Assembly: GCF_013391635.1 (NCBI RefSeq)
Contig: NZ_JACAWU010000001.1
Location: 806,001 to 870,000 of the forward strand
Source of the DNA: Natronomonas gomsonensis
Lineage (GTDB): Archaea; Halobacteriota; Halobacteria; Halobacteriales; Haloarculaceae
Length of the DNA: 64,000 nt
Reading direction: 5' to 3'
This document shows, in pieces, positions 42,347-50,562 of this stretch (positions are counted from its first letter, which is position 1; the number at the start of each line of letters is the position of its first letter). Under the pieces are notes generated by a model. The model saw nothing but the letters and a program-made list of their open reading frames with translations. It was not told the DNA's origin and ran no database searches. The position numbers were made by a program, and so were the translations under genes.

Positions 42347-43810
42347 ATGACTGGTCATAGCACGAGCACCGTCCAGCAGTTCGAGTTGTTCATCGACGGC
42401 GAATCCGTTCCGGCTGCTTCTGGCGAGACGATACCGATAATCGACTCCGCGACCGAGGAGGCCTTCGCCGAAGTCGCCGCCGGCGGCGCCGACGACATCG
42501 ACCGCGCTGTCACCGCCGCCGAGGCGTCGACGACCGAGTGGCTCGGGATGTCGCCGCCGGAGCGCGGGCGCGTCCTCAATCGGGCGGCAGCGCTGATTCG
42601 GGAGAACAAGGACTCACTCGCGGAGTTGCTGACGCGGGAGAACGGCAAACCCATCTCGCAGGCCCGCACCGAAATCGAGGTCGGCGCACGCTACTTCGAG
42701 TACTACGCCGGCGCGACCGACAAGATTCAGGGCGAGACGATTCCGCTCGGCCGGGAGTACGTCGACTTCACCATCCGAGAGCCGCTCGGCGTCACCGGCC
42801 ACATCGTCCCGTGGAACTTCCCGGTGTCGCTGTTCGCCCGGAGCGTCGCACCGTCGTTGGCCGCCGGCAACGCCGTCGTCGTGAAATCCGCCGAGCAGAC
42901 GCCGCTGACCTCCGTCGAACTCGGGAAACTGCTCGACGAGGCGGGCGTCCCCGACGGCACCATCAACGTCGTCCCCGGCTACGGCGCCGACGCCGGCGCC
43001 GCACTGACGACCCACGCCGGAGTCAACGCAATCGCCTTCACCGGGTCGGTCCCGACCGGCAAAGAAGTCGCCGCGACCGCCGCGCGCCAACTGAAACACG
43101 TCCACATCGAGGCCGGTGGGAAGAACCCCAACGTCGTCTTCCCCGACGCCGACCTCGACGACGCCATCGAGGGGACGCTGATCTCGATTTTCACCCGGAA
43201 CGCTGGACAGGTGTGTTCGGCCGGCGACCGCCTGCTCGTCCACGAGGACATCCACGAGGAGTTCCTCGACCGACTCGTCGACGCCGTCGAGGACCTGACT
43301 ATGGGTCCGGGTCTGGAGGACCCCGACGTGGGCGCGTTGGTCTCCGAAGAGCAGTACGAGAAGGTCCGCAGCTACGTCGAAGTCGGCAAACAGGAACTCG
43401 GCGAACCGGTCGTCGACGGCGTGCCCGACGACGCCGACGAGACGACCGGCTACTTCGTCGGCCCGACGATTTTCGACGGCGCGAACAACGACCTCCGCAT
43501 CGCGCGCGAGGAGATTTTCGGGCCGGTGCTCGCGGTGATTCCGTTCTCGACGGAGGAAGAAGCACTCGAAATCGCCAACGACAGCGACTACGGGCTGTCG
43601 GCGGGCATCTTCACGAACGACCTCGAACGTGCCCACCGCTTCGCCCGTGACGTCGTCGCCGGGCAGGTGTACGTCAACGAGTGGTTCGCCGGCGGCGTCG
43701 AGACGCCCTTCGGCGGCCACCGCGACAGCGGCTTCGGCCGCGAGAAGGGACTGGAGGCACTCGACCAGTTCACCACCACGAAGAACGTCTGTCTCAGTAT
43801 CGGCGAGTAA
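42347..43810 (+). CDS. NAD(P)-dependent aldehyde dehydrogenase
   Basis: A 487-residue ALDH-superfamily enzyme. It has VPWNFPVSLFARSVAPSLAAG, FTGSVPTGKEVA, catalytic Glu in IEAGGKNPNVVFP and the nucleophilic Cys in NAGQVCSAGDRLLVHED. It closes with ETPFGGHRDSGFGREKG. It probably shares a transcript with the SDR at 41588. It converges on an enoyl-CoA hydratase gene. Confidence 0.92.
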   Translation: MTGHSTSTVQQFELFIDGESVPAASGETIPIIDSATEEAFAEVAAGGADDIDRAVTAAEASTTEWLGMSPPERGRVLNRAAALIRENKDSLAELLTRENGKPISQARTEIEVGARYFEYYAGATDKIQGETIPLGREYVDFTIREPLGVTGHIVPWNFPVSLFARSVAPSLAAGNAVVVKSAEQTPLTSVELGKLLDEAGVPDGTINVVPGYGADAGAALTTHAGVNAIAFTGSVPTGKEVAATAARQLKHVHIEAGGKNPNVVFPDADLDDAIEGTLISIFTRNAGQVCSAGDRLLVHEDIHEEFLDRLVDAVEDLTMGPGLEDPDVGALVSEEQYEKVRSYVEVGKQELGEPVVDGVPDDADETTGYFVGPTIFDGANNDLRIAREEIFGPVLAVIPFSTEEEALEIANDSDYGLSAGIFTNDLERAHRFARDVVAGQVYVNEWFAGGVETPFGGHRDSGFGREKGLEALDQFTTTKNVCLSIGE

Positions 43811-43816
43811 CGCAGC

Positions 43817-44593
43817 TTATCGGTTTTTGTACTCCGGTTCTCTGTCTTCGAGGAAGGCGTTCGCTCCCTCCTTCTGGTCGTCGGTGCCGAACAGGAACGC
43901 CCCGGCGAGACGCTCGTACTCCAGTCCCGCGTCGATGTCGAGGCTGCGCCGGATGGACTCCTTGGCGAGGCGCTGGGCGACCGGCGCCTTCGAGGCGAGG
44001 TCCTCGGCCATCGCGCGGACTTCGTCGTCGAACTCCTCGTCGGTGTAGACGTGGTTCGCGAGGCCGATTTCCTTCGCGTAGTCGGCGTCGATGATGCGGC
44101 CGGTGAGGATGAGTTCGCTGGCGATGCCCGCTCCGACGACCTGGACGAGTCGCTGGGTGCCGCCGCCGGCGGGGATGACGCCGATACCGACCTCCGGGAG
44201 GCCGAACTTCGCGTCCTCGGTCGCCAGTCGGATGTCGCAAGCCAGCGCGATTTCGGTGCCGCCGCCGAGGGCGTAGCCGTCGACCGCCGCGATGGTCGGC
44301 TTGTGGAGGTCGGCGACGTAGTTGTACAGCCCCTGGGCGTACTTCTCGGCGTACTCCATGCCGTCCATGTGGTCGAACTCGGCGAAGGAGTCGATGTCGC
44401 CGCCGGCGATGAACGAGCCGTCGCCGGCGCCCCGAAGCACGATTGCACGCACCTCGTCGTCTTCGCCGACCTCTTCGAAGGCCTCGTACAGCGCCTTCCG
44501 GGTCGGGATGTCCATCGCGTTGCGCTTCTCCGGTCGGTTGACGGTCACGGTCGCGATGCTGTCGTCTCGGTCGATGAGCACTCTGTCTGCCAT
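43817..44593 (-). CDS. enoyl-CoA hydratase/isomerase family protein
   Basis: A 258-residue crotonase-fold protein. The oxyanion-hole region is AIVLRGAGDGSFIAGGDIDSF, and the catalytic helix/loop has GYALGGGTEIALACDIRLAT and GLPEVGIGVIPAGGGTQRL, keeping a Glu at both usual catalytic positions. It should hydrate 2-enoyl-CoA. It diverges from an MFS carrier gene and lies near an acyl-CoA dehydrogenase gene, the preceding step in beta-oxidation. Confidence 0.9.
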   Translation of the reverse strand: MADRVLIDRDDSIATVTVNRPEKRNAMDIPTRKALYEAFEEVGEDDEVRAIVLRGAGDGSFIAGGDIDSFAEFDHMDGMEYAEKYAQGLYNYVADLHKPTIAAVDGYALGGGTEIALACDIRLATEDAKFGLPEVGIGVIPAGGGTQRLVQVVGAGIASELILTGRIIDADYAKEIGLANHVYTDEEFDDEVRAMAEDLASKAPVAQRLAKESIRRSLDIDAGLEYERLAGAFLFGTDDQKEGANAFLEDREPEYKNR

Positions 44594-44652
44594 CGTCCGA
44601 TAATTGCGGTACGGCCATATAATTCTTCGTTAGCACTCCCCACGCGAAGGGG

Positions 44653-44662
44653 AATTTATTTC
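44653..44662 (+). promoter_or_regulatory. TATA box of the MFS gene at 44692
   Basis: AATTTATTTC lies about 33 bp upstream of the ATG. A short dyad, TCCCC/GGGGA (44637-44653), sits at its upstream edge. Confidence 0.5.
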
Positions 44663-44691
44663 TCCTCACGCTCGCCTTCTCTCAGTACTCG

Positions 44692-45897
44692 ATGAAACCC
44701 CGTTGGCAGACGCTGTGGATAATGTTCGCCATCCAAGTCGTCGGCAGCCTCACCTTCCTCACGCTCACCGTCCTGACGCCGTTCGTCAAGAGCGACTTCG
44801 GCGTCACGACGACCGAAATCGGCCTCCTCGTGACGCTTCTGTACGCCGGTTACTTCTCGTCGGTCACCACCGGTGGCATCGTCACCGACTACGCCGGTGA
44901 ACGGTTCGCCCTCGGCGTGGGACTGGCGCTCATCGGTTCGATTTCACTGCTGTTGAGCGTCCTCCCGACGTTCTGGACGGTCGCGGGGGGTGCCTACGTC
45001 GTCGGATTGGGGTACGGAACCGTTCCCTCGGGGACCAACAAGGGCATATTCGATTGGTTCCCGACCGACCAGCGTACCATCGGCATCAGCATCAAACAGA
45101 CCGGCGTGATGCTCGGTGGCGCCGCGGGTGCAGCGTTCCTGCCCGCAATCGCGTCCGTGTTCGGGTGGCGAACCGCCGTCCGGGTCGTCGCGGTGACGAC
45201 GATACTGATGCTCGGAGCCATCTATCTGTACTCGCCGAAGACGGAACCGTCCGGGCGACGTGTGCCGTCGGCGACGCGCGTTCTCGACCAGCATCGACGA
45301 ATACTCCGGCTCGCGGCGACCCGGGACGTCTTCCCGTTCTTGGTCAGCGGCGTGCTGTTCGGTGCGACGCAGTTCACGCTGATGGCCTACATCGTCCTGT
45401 ATCTCACCGAGAGCCTGCTTCTCGCGCCGGCTATCGCGGGGCTGGTGTACACGGGGATGCAACTGATGGGGATGGGGTCGCGAATCGGCTTCGGATTCCT
45501 GACTGACTCCTATTTCGTGGGGAACAAACACCTCGTCCTCGCCGGTATCGGCATCGTCGGCTTCGTGTTTTATCTCCCGCTGTTGGTTCTCTCGCCGGAG
45601 ACGGAGTTCTCGCTGGCGCTGGTCGTGTTGCTCTGTGTCGGTGCCGTCTCGCTGGGGTACAACGGCGTGTACCTCACGATGGCGAGTGAGGTTATGGACG
45701 GCGACGAAGCGGGCACGGGAACGGCCATCGGTGTTGCGGCCATCATGATCGGCGCGGTCGTCTCACCGCCCATCGTCGGCGTGGCAATCGACGCGACGGG
45801 CGGGTACGGCCTCCCGCTGGCGACGCTCGGGCCCGTGACGCTGTTGGCTGGTATCGCGGCGTTCTTCGGCGTCGAGGGCGGGGACGAAGCGGCCTAA
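44692..45897 (+). CDS. MFS transporter (organic acid type likely)
   Basis: A 401-residue major facilitator with 12 helices, beginning directly with the first helix (LWIMFAIQVVGSLTFLTL). The loop 2-3 region is GGIVTDYAGERFALG. It lies between enoyl-CoA hydratase and acyl-CoA dehydrogenase genes, so uptake or export of the catabolised acid is likely. It is the third MFS gene in the window and is not obviously related to the other two. Confidence 0.85.
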   Translation: MKPRWQTLWIMFAIQVVGSLTFLTLTVLTPFVKSDFGVTTTEIGLLVTLLYAGYFSSVTTGGIVTDYAGERFALGVGLALIGSISLLLSVLPTFWTVAGGAYVVGLGYGTVPSGTNKGIFDWFPTDQRTIGISIKQTGVMLGGAAGAAFLPAIASVFGWRTAVRVVAVTTILMLGAIYLYSPKTEPSGRRVPSATRVLDQHRRILRLAATRDVFPFLVSGVLFGATQFTLMAYIVLYLTESLLLAPAIAGLVYTGMQLMGMGSRIGFGFLTDSYFVGNKHLVLAGIGIVGFVFYLPLLVLSPETEFSLALVVLLCVGAVSLGYNGVYLTMASEVMDGDEAGTGTAIGVAAIMIGAVVSPPIVGVAIDATGGYGLPLATLGPVTLLAGIAAFFGVEGGDEAA

Positions 45898-45913
45898 AAT
45901 AGGGGGCGAGCGG

Positions 45914-47185
45914 TCAGTTCAGCGGGAGCGGGTCGGGATCTTCGTACCCCTTCAGCAGGTTCCGGGCGATGGTCTTCAGTTGGACCTCGGAGGGACCTTC
46001 ACCGATGCGGCGCACACGGGACTCCCGGAGCCACCGCTCGAGTGGGAGGTCGCCGTCGACGCCGGCGCCGCCGTGAATCTGGACCATCCGGTCCAGGACC
46101 GTCCACAGCGTCTCCGTCGTCTGGTACTTCGTGATGGAGGCCGCATGCCGGATGTCCTCGCCGTCGTCGAAGCGCTGGGCGGCGTGGTACACGGAGTACT
46201 TTGCGGCCTGGTAATCGACGGCGGACTTCGCGATTTTCCACTGGATGGCCTGCTTGTCGGCGAGTTTCTCCTCGCCGACGACGCGGTCGTTGGCCCAGTC
46301 GATGCCCATCCGGATGGACTGGTCGATGGGGCCAAGCGAGTTCGCGGCGTACAGCACGCGTGACTCCCCGAGACACTGTTTTGCGATGCCGAGGCCGCCG
46401 CCGACCTCGCCGAGGACGTTCTCGTCGGGCACGCGCACGTCGTTGAGCCGCACCTCGAAGGGGTACTCCGGCCGGATGACCGGCATCGACCGCATCGAGA
46501 CGCCGTCGCTGTCGGAGGGGACGAGGAACGACGTGATGCCGTGGTCGTTGATGTCGTCGTCTTTCGGCTCGGTACGGGCAAAGAGGATGATGAAGTCGGA
46601 GTCGCCCGCCCACGAGATGTAGTGTTTCGTGCCGTTGATGACCCACTCGTCGCCGTCCTTCTCGGCGCGCGTCTCCATGCCGCGGGGGTCGGACCCGGCG
46701 GCGGGTTCGGTGAGGCCGAAACAGCTCTGTTTCTCGCCGTCGATACACGGCTGGAAGAACTCCTCGATTTGGTACTCGTCTGCGTTTTCGAGGTACGCCG
46801 CCGGCTCACCGACGGTCAGTCCCGGCCCGAGTTCGATGACGCCGAGGCCGGCCTGATACAATCCCATCCGGTGTTTCGACAGCTCTTCGAGGACGACACA
46901 CCGCTCGACGAGGCTGAGGCCGCCACCGCCGTACTCCTCGGGGACGCCCATCGCCCAGAAGCCGGATTCCTTGGCCTTCTCACGGAGGCGCTTCCGGTCC
47001 TCCTCGGGAATCTTGATGGGGTGAGGACGAACGTTGTCCGTGAGTTCGGGATTCTCGGGGTCGAGGTCGTGGTATCGCTCGATTTCGTCCGGCAGGTCGT
47101 TGAGGATCGGTCGGAACTCCTCGTCGACGAACCGCCGAACCTCCCGGCGAAGCATCTTCGTTGCGTTAGAGAATTCTAGCTCCAT
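45914..47185 (-). CDS. acyl-CoA dehydrogenase
   Basis: A 423-residue FAD-dependent acyl-CoA dehydrogenase. Signature segments are CFGLTEPAAGSDPRGMET, WVINGTKHYISWAGD and the C-terminal RIGEGPSEVQLKTIARNLL. It forms the 2,3-double bond of an acyl-CoA and passes electrons to ETF. The gene is downstream of the IclR regulator on the same strand (107 bp gap), with a TTTGGGTACCAAA dyad in the gap. Substrate chain type is not readable. Confidence 0.92.
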   Translation of the reverse strand: MELEFSNATKMLRREVRRFVDEEFRPILNDLPDEIERYHDLDPENPELTDNVRPHPIKIPEEDRKRLREKAKESGFWAMGVPEEYGGGGLSLVERCVVLEELSKHRMGLYQAGLGVIELGPGLTVGEPAAYLENADEYQIEEFFQPCIDGEKQSCFGLTEPAAGSDPRGMETRAEKDGDEWVINGTKHYISWAGDSDFIILFARTEPKDDDINDHGITSFLVPSDSDGVSMRSMPVIRPEYPFEVRLNDVRVPDENVLGEVGGGLGIAKQCLGESRVLYAANSLGPIDQSIRMGIDWANDRVVGEEKLADKQAIQWKIAKSAVDYQAAKYSVYHAAQRFDDGEDIRHAASITKYQTTETLWTVLDRMVQIHGGAGVDGDLPLERWLRESRVRRIGEGPSEVQLKTIARNLLKGYEDPDPLPLN

Positions 47186-47292
47186 GCGTCTGCTACCGGG
47201 AGAGTGTAGGCGGAAATCCGATGTAAGTGTTTGGGTACCAAAGCCCAGCGGGACGGGACTCCGATTCGGGGTGGGTTGCCCCGGGCGTTCGG

Positions 47293-48066
47293 CTACTGGT
47301 AGACGATATCGAGTTCGATTTCGTTGCAGACGCCGAGGATGTTCTCGGGTAACTCCTTGGTGAACTGTTCGCCGTGCATCCGGTGGGCGGGCCCGGAGAC
47401 GCTTATCGCGCCGACGACGGTGCCGTCCGGTTCCCGTACGGGAGCCGCCGCAGCACGCAGTCCCTCGATGTGTTCCTCATAGTTGAACGCGTAGCCTCGT
47501 TCTCTGACCTCCGCCAACTCCTCGAAGAGGGCGTCCTCGTCGGTGATAGTGTTCTCTGCCAGCTCCGGGAGCCCCTTTTCGTCGATGATTCGCTCGACTT
47601 CTTCGCGGTCGGTGAACGCCAGAATGGACTTCCCGGCGGCCGTGGCGTGAAGCATGTGTCGGCGGCGTCCGAGCCTGCTACCGGTGCTGACGGCGTGTTC
47701 GCCCTCGGCGATGCGGACGTAGACGCAGTCGCCGTGTTCACTGATGACGAACTGGACGCGCTCGCCGGTGCTCTTGGCGAGGGCCTCGATGCGGGGTTCG
47801 ACCATCCCGTACACCTCGTTGCGGTACTTGACGTGCTCGCCGAGGTCGAGAAACCGGAAGCCGAGCTGGTACGTTTCGTCCTCCTTGACGATGTAGCCGG
47901 CGTTTTCGAGGGTTTCGAGGTGGCTGTGGACGGTGCTCTTCGGCCAGTCGAGTTCGTTCGCGAGCTGGGTCACCCGGGCGCCCTCGAAGTCCTTCAGCAA
48001 CTCGAGGATGCGAAGCGTCTTCCTGACCGCCCCGACCTCGTTTCCGCGTGTGCGGTGTTTTGCCAT
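47293..48066 (-). CDS. IclR-family transcriptional regulator
   Basis: A 257-residue IclR regulator. The winged HTH is at residues about 12-65 (ARVTQLANELDWPKSTVHSHL), and the C-terminal GAF-like effector domain begins near 80. IclR proteins sense small organic acids and often control neighbouring catabolic operons. The ATG at 48066 is followed upstream by a TATA-like box and a GTTCACC-ATC-GGTGAAC palindrome, suggesting autoregulation. It diverges from the beta-keto acid cleavage operon, the probable target. Confidence 0.92.
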   Translation of the reverse strand: MAKHRTRGNEVGAVRKTLRILELLKDFEGARVTQLANELDWPKSTVHSHLETLENAGYIVKEDETYQLGFRFLDLGEHVKYRNEVYGMVEPRIEALAKSTGERVQFVISEHGDCVYVRIAEGEHAVSTGSRLGRRRHMLHATAAGKSILAFTDREEVERIIDEKGLPELAENTITDEDALFEELAEVRERGYAFNYEEHIEGLRAAAAPVREPDGTVVGAISVSGPAHRMHGEQFTKELPENILGVCNEIELDIVYQ

Positions 48067-48095
48067 GTCCCCCCTTTCGTCCCGAAGCAAATAAA

Positions 48096-48112
48096 GTTCA
48101 CCATCGGTGAAC
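48096..48112. promoter_or_regulatory. 17-bp palindrome at the IclR promoter
   Basis: GTTCACC-ATC-GGTGAAC has perfect 7-bp arms. It sits 30-46 bp upstream of the IclR ATG, next to the minus-strand TATA-like CTTTATTTGC (48087-48096), where binding could control transcription of the regulator gene. Confidence 0.65.
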
Positions 48113-48172
48113 GACCGACGTGATATTTGCCTGTACTGTCCGCACCCGTGCGCCCCGAACCGGGCCTCTCGA

Positions 48173-48194
48173 ATAACAACACTATGTTTGTTAT
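48173..48194. promoter_or_regulatory. operator dyad 1 (ATAACAA-N8-TTGTTAT)
   Basis: ATAACAA (48173-48179), 8-bp spacer, TTGTTAT (48188-48194). It is repeated with the same arms and spacer 32 bp downstream, and the two copies are themselves arranged as a larger imperfect palindrome. Confidence 0.7.
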
Positions 48195-48204
48195 GCCCAC
48201 CAAC

Positions 48205-48226
48205 ATAACAAACATAATATTGTTAT
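48205..48226. promoter_or_regulatory. operator dyad 2 (ATAACAA-N8-TTGTTAT)
   Basis: ATAACAA (48205-48211), 8-bp spacer, TTGTTAT (48220-48226). The 32-bp offset from dyad 1 is close to three DNA turns, which would place two bound dimers on the same face. Confidence 0.7.
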
Positions 48227-48341
48227 CGAAATGCGCACGGACCGTCGATTCCGTGGGCCTCGAACGGACGATATCCGTTCATTAATACTGAATAAGTGTG
48301 TTGGGCGTTCACATCTCCTCGAAGTTCTCCTGACCGGAACG

Positions 48342-48349
48342 CTTATTCG
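48342..48349 (+). promoter_or_regulatory. TATA-like box of the cleavage-enzyme gene
   Basis: CTTATTCG is centred about 27 bp upstream of the ATG at 48372. It lies about 120 bp downstream of the tandem dyads. Confidence 0.4.
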
Positions 48350-48371
48350 GCCATGTGTGTCACTCTACCTC

Positions 48372-49307
48372 ATGAGGAAGCTCGATAAAGCGATAGTAAC
48401 GTGTGCAGTGACGGGTGCCATCCACGTGCCGACCATGTCGCCACACCTGCCGATAACCCCAGACGAAATCGTCGAGGAGGCGGTCGGGGCCGCCGAGGCG
48501 GGCGCCAGCATCGTCCACCTTCACGTCCGGGACCCCGAAAACGGCGAACCGACCTCGGACCTCGAGCTGTTCCGTGAGGTGGCCGAGCGCGTCAAGGACC
48601 GCTGTGACGCCGTCGTCCAGCCGACGACCGGCGGCGCGCCGACGATGACCGTCGAGGAGCGAACCGCCGTCGTCCCCGAACTGGAACCCGAGATGGCCTC
48701 CTGTAACATGGGGTCGATAAACTTCGGGCTCTACCCCATCCTCGACGCCTTCGAGGAGTTCAAATACGAATGGGAGACGGAGTATCTCGAGGGGACTCGG
48801 GACCTCATCTTCCCGAACTCCTTCGAATCCCTCGAAACGATTCTGCCGATGTTCGAATCACACGGCACGAAGCCGGAACTGGAGTGTTACGACGTGGGGC
48901 ACCTCTACAACGCCAAGCACTTCGTCGACCGCGGCATCCTCGAGACGCCCATCCACATCCAGTTCGTGATGGGGATTCACGGCGGCATCAGCGCCGACCA
49001 CGACCACCTGCTGCACCTGGTCGACACCGCCGAGAAACTGTTCGGGGACGAGTTCTCGTTTTCGGTCATCGGCGCCGGCCGCATGCAGATGGCCCTCGGC
49101 ACCACGGCGGTCAGCATGGGTGGACACGCCCGCGTCGGCCTCGAAGACAGCCTCTACATCCGGAAGGGCGAACTCGCGGAGAGCAACGCCCAGCAGGTCG
49201 AAAAGATGGTCGATTTGACCAAAGAGGTAACCGGCCGCGAAATTGCCTCCCCCGACGAAGTCCGGTCGTTCCTCGACTTGAAGGGACAGGAGAACGTCGC
49301 GTTCTGA
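48372..49307 (+). CDS. beta-keto acid cleavage enzyme (BKACE, DUF849 family)
   Basis: A 311-residue TIM-barrel enzyme of the 3-keto-5-aminohexanoate cleavage enzyme family. These Zn-dependent enzymes condense a beta-keto acid with acetyl-CoA, yielding acetoacetate and a new acyl-CoA. Zn ligands His49 and His51 are in IVHLHVRDP, the entry region is CAVTGAIHVPTMSPHLP, and VQPTTGG and GGHARVGLEDSLY are intact. The ATG at 48372 is chosen over a 47-residue extension reading through the promoter. An SDR and a PaaI thioesterase follow on the same strand; together they mirror the carnitine-type sequence dehydrogenase, cleavage, thioesterase. Confidence 0.9.
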   Translation: MRKLDKAIVTCAVTGAIHVPTMSPHLPITPDEIVEEAVGAAEAGASIVHLHVRDPENGEPTSDLELFREVAERVKDRCDAVVQPTTGGAPTMTVEERTAVVPELEPEMASCNMGSINFGLYPILDAFEEFKYEWETEYLEGTRDLIFPNSFESLETILPMFESHGTKPELECYDVGHLYNAKHFVDRGILETPIHIQFVMGIHGGISADHDHLLHLVDTAEKLFGDEFSFSVIGAGRMQMALGTTAVSMGGHARVGLEDSLYIRKGELAESNAQQVEKMVDLTKEVTGREIASPDEVRSFLDLKGQENVAF

Positions 49308-49349
49308 CCCCTACAGTTAAGCACACACCGAATCTATCCACGCTTCAGC

Positions 49350-50123
49350 ATGTCTGACAACAAGTTCACCGTCGATGGCTCGAGTGCTATCGTCACCGGT
49401 GCGTCGAGCGGTATCGGCCGACGAATCGCCGAGGGGTTCGCCGCCCAAGGCGTCGACACGACCATCTGCTCCCGCGAACAGGACAACGTCGACCCCGTCG
49501 CCGAGGAAATCAACGACGGCGACAGTCCGGGGAGGGTTCTCCCAATCGAGTGTGACGTTCGCGACCGCGACTCCGTCGAGGCGATGGTCGAGACCACCGT
49601 CGAGGAGTTCGGCGGCCTCGATGTCCTCGTGAACAACGCAGGCGCCGTCTTCAAATGCGATTTCAACGACCTCAGCGAGAACGGCTGGAAGACCATCGTC
49701 GACATCAACCTCCACGGCGTGTTCAACTGCACCCACGCCGCCCGCGAGGCGCTCCAGGACGGCGGCGGGTCGGTCGTCAACATCTCCAGCGTCCGGAGCC
49801 AGGAGGCCGCCCCTCACGAAACCCACTACGGTGCCGCGAAAGCCGGCGTCAACAACCTCACGAAGTCACTGGCGAGCGAGTGGGCCTCGGAGGGCGTCCG
49901 CGTCAACTGCGTCGCGCCGGGCTTTATCGCCACGCCCGGTGCGGTCACCGCCGGCGACACCGACCCCGCCGACATCGACCGCTCGGAGGTAGACCGAAAG
50001 ACCGGAACGACGGCCGAAATCGCCGACGTCGTCGAGTTCCTCGCCAGTCCGGCGGCGTCGTTCATCGACGGGGAGATCCTGACCGTCCGGGGCGTTCCAC
50101 CGCACTCCGAGGACCCGAAGTAA
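49350..50123 (+). CDS. SDR-family oxidoreductase
   Basis: A 257-residue short-chain dehydrogenase with TGASSGIGRRIAEGF, NNAG and the catalytic YGAAK. It ends in the usual GEILTVRGVPPH. Its position between the BKACE gene (42 bp upstream) and the thioesterase gene (3 bp downstream) suggests it oxidises a 3-hydroxy acid to the 3-keto acid consumed by BKACE. Confidence 0.88.
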   Translation: MSDNKFTVDGSSAIVTGASSGIGRRIAEGFAAQGVDTTICSREQDNVDPVAEEINDGDSPGRVLPIECDVRDRDSVEAMVETTVEEFGGLDVLVNNAGAVFKCDFNDLSENGWKTIVDINLHGVFNCTHAAREALQDGGGSVVNISSVRSQEAAPHETHYGAAKAGVNNLTKSLASEWASEGVRVNCVAPGFIATPGAVTAGDTDPADIDRSEVDRKTGTTAEIADVVEFLASPAASFIDGEILTVRGVPPHSEDPK

Positions 50124-50126
50124 GCC

Positions 50127-50561
50127 ATGACGAACGCACCCGAGACGGCCTCCGAGCGAGTCGTCGCCGAGACCGGCCTGCTGTCGTGGCTCGGCGTCTT
50201 CATCGAGTCCGAATCGGAGGGCCGCGCCGTACTCGGTCTGCCCCACCGCGCGGAACTCACGAATCCCAACGGCGATACGCTCCACGGAGGCGTCCTCGCG
50301 ACGCTGCTGGACAACGCCGCCGGCACCGCGCTCCGGACGGTGCTCGAAGACCCCGAGACGGCGCTCTACGCCACGACGGAGATGAACCTCTCGTATCTCC
50401 GACCGGCGACCGGCGACCTGCGGGCGGAAGCCCGCGTCCGGCGTCACGGGCGCTCGCTCGTCGTCATCGAGTGCGATATCGACTCCGAGCGCGACCCCGG
50501 CGAGTGGACCACCGTCGCCGTCGGCCGCGCCTCCTACTACGTCGACGAAAGCGGGACGTGA
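50127..50561 (+). CDS. PaaI-family hotdog thioesterase
   Basis: A 144-residue hotdog thioesterase. The PaaI signature NPNGDTLHGGVLATLLDNAAG contains the conserved Asn/His-Gly-Gly region and a catalytic Asp on the following helix. It should release free acids from CoA thioesters, plausibly the acyl-CoA made by BKACE. It is separated by 3 bp from the SDR stop and converges on the PanE-like gene with a 1-bp gap. Confidence 0.88.
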   Translation: MTNAPETASERVVAETGLLSWLGVFIESESEGRAVLGLPHRAELTNPNGDTLHGGVLATLLDNAAGTALRTVLEDPETALYATTEMNLSYLRPATGDLRAEARVRRHGRSLVVIECDIDSERDPGEWTTVAVGRASYYVDESGT

Positions 50562-50562
50562 A

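Larger units (their letters stand above)
48067..48371. other. 305-bp divergent regulatory region
   Basis: The region is non-coding. It contains a 17-bp palindrome by the IclR promoter, two tandem 22-bp dyads in the AT-rich middle, and a TATA-like box for the cleavage-enzyme gene. A plus-strand open frame running through it into the next gene is not supported because the family start is at 48372. Confidence 0.7.

Noticed and set aside
48231-48371. A 47-residue N-terminal extension of the BKACE protein
   Set aside because: It reads through the promoter region and a TATA-like box; the family begins close to the ATG at 48372.
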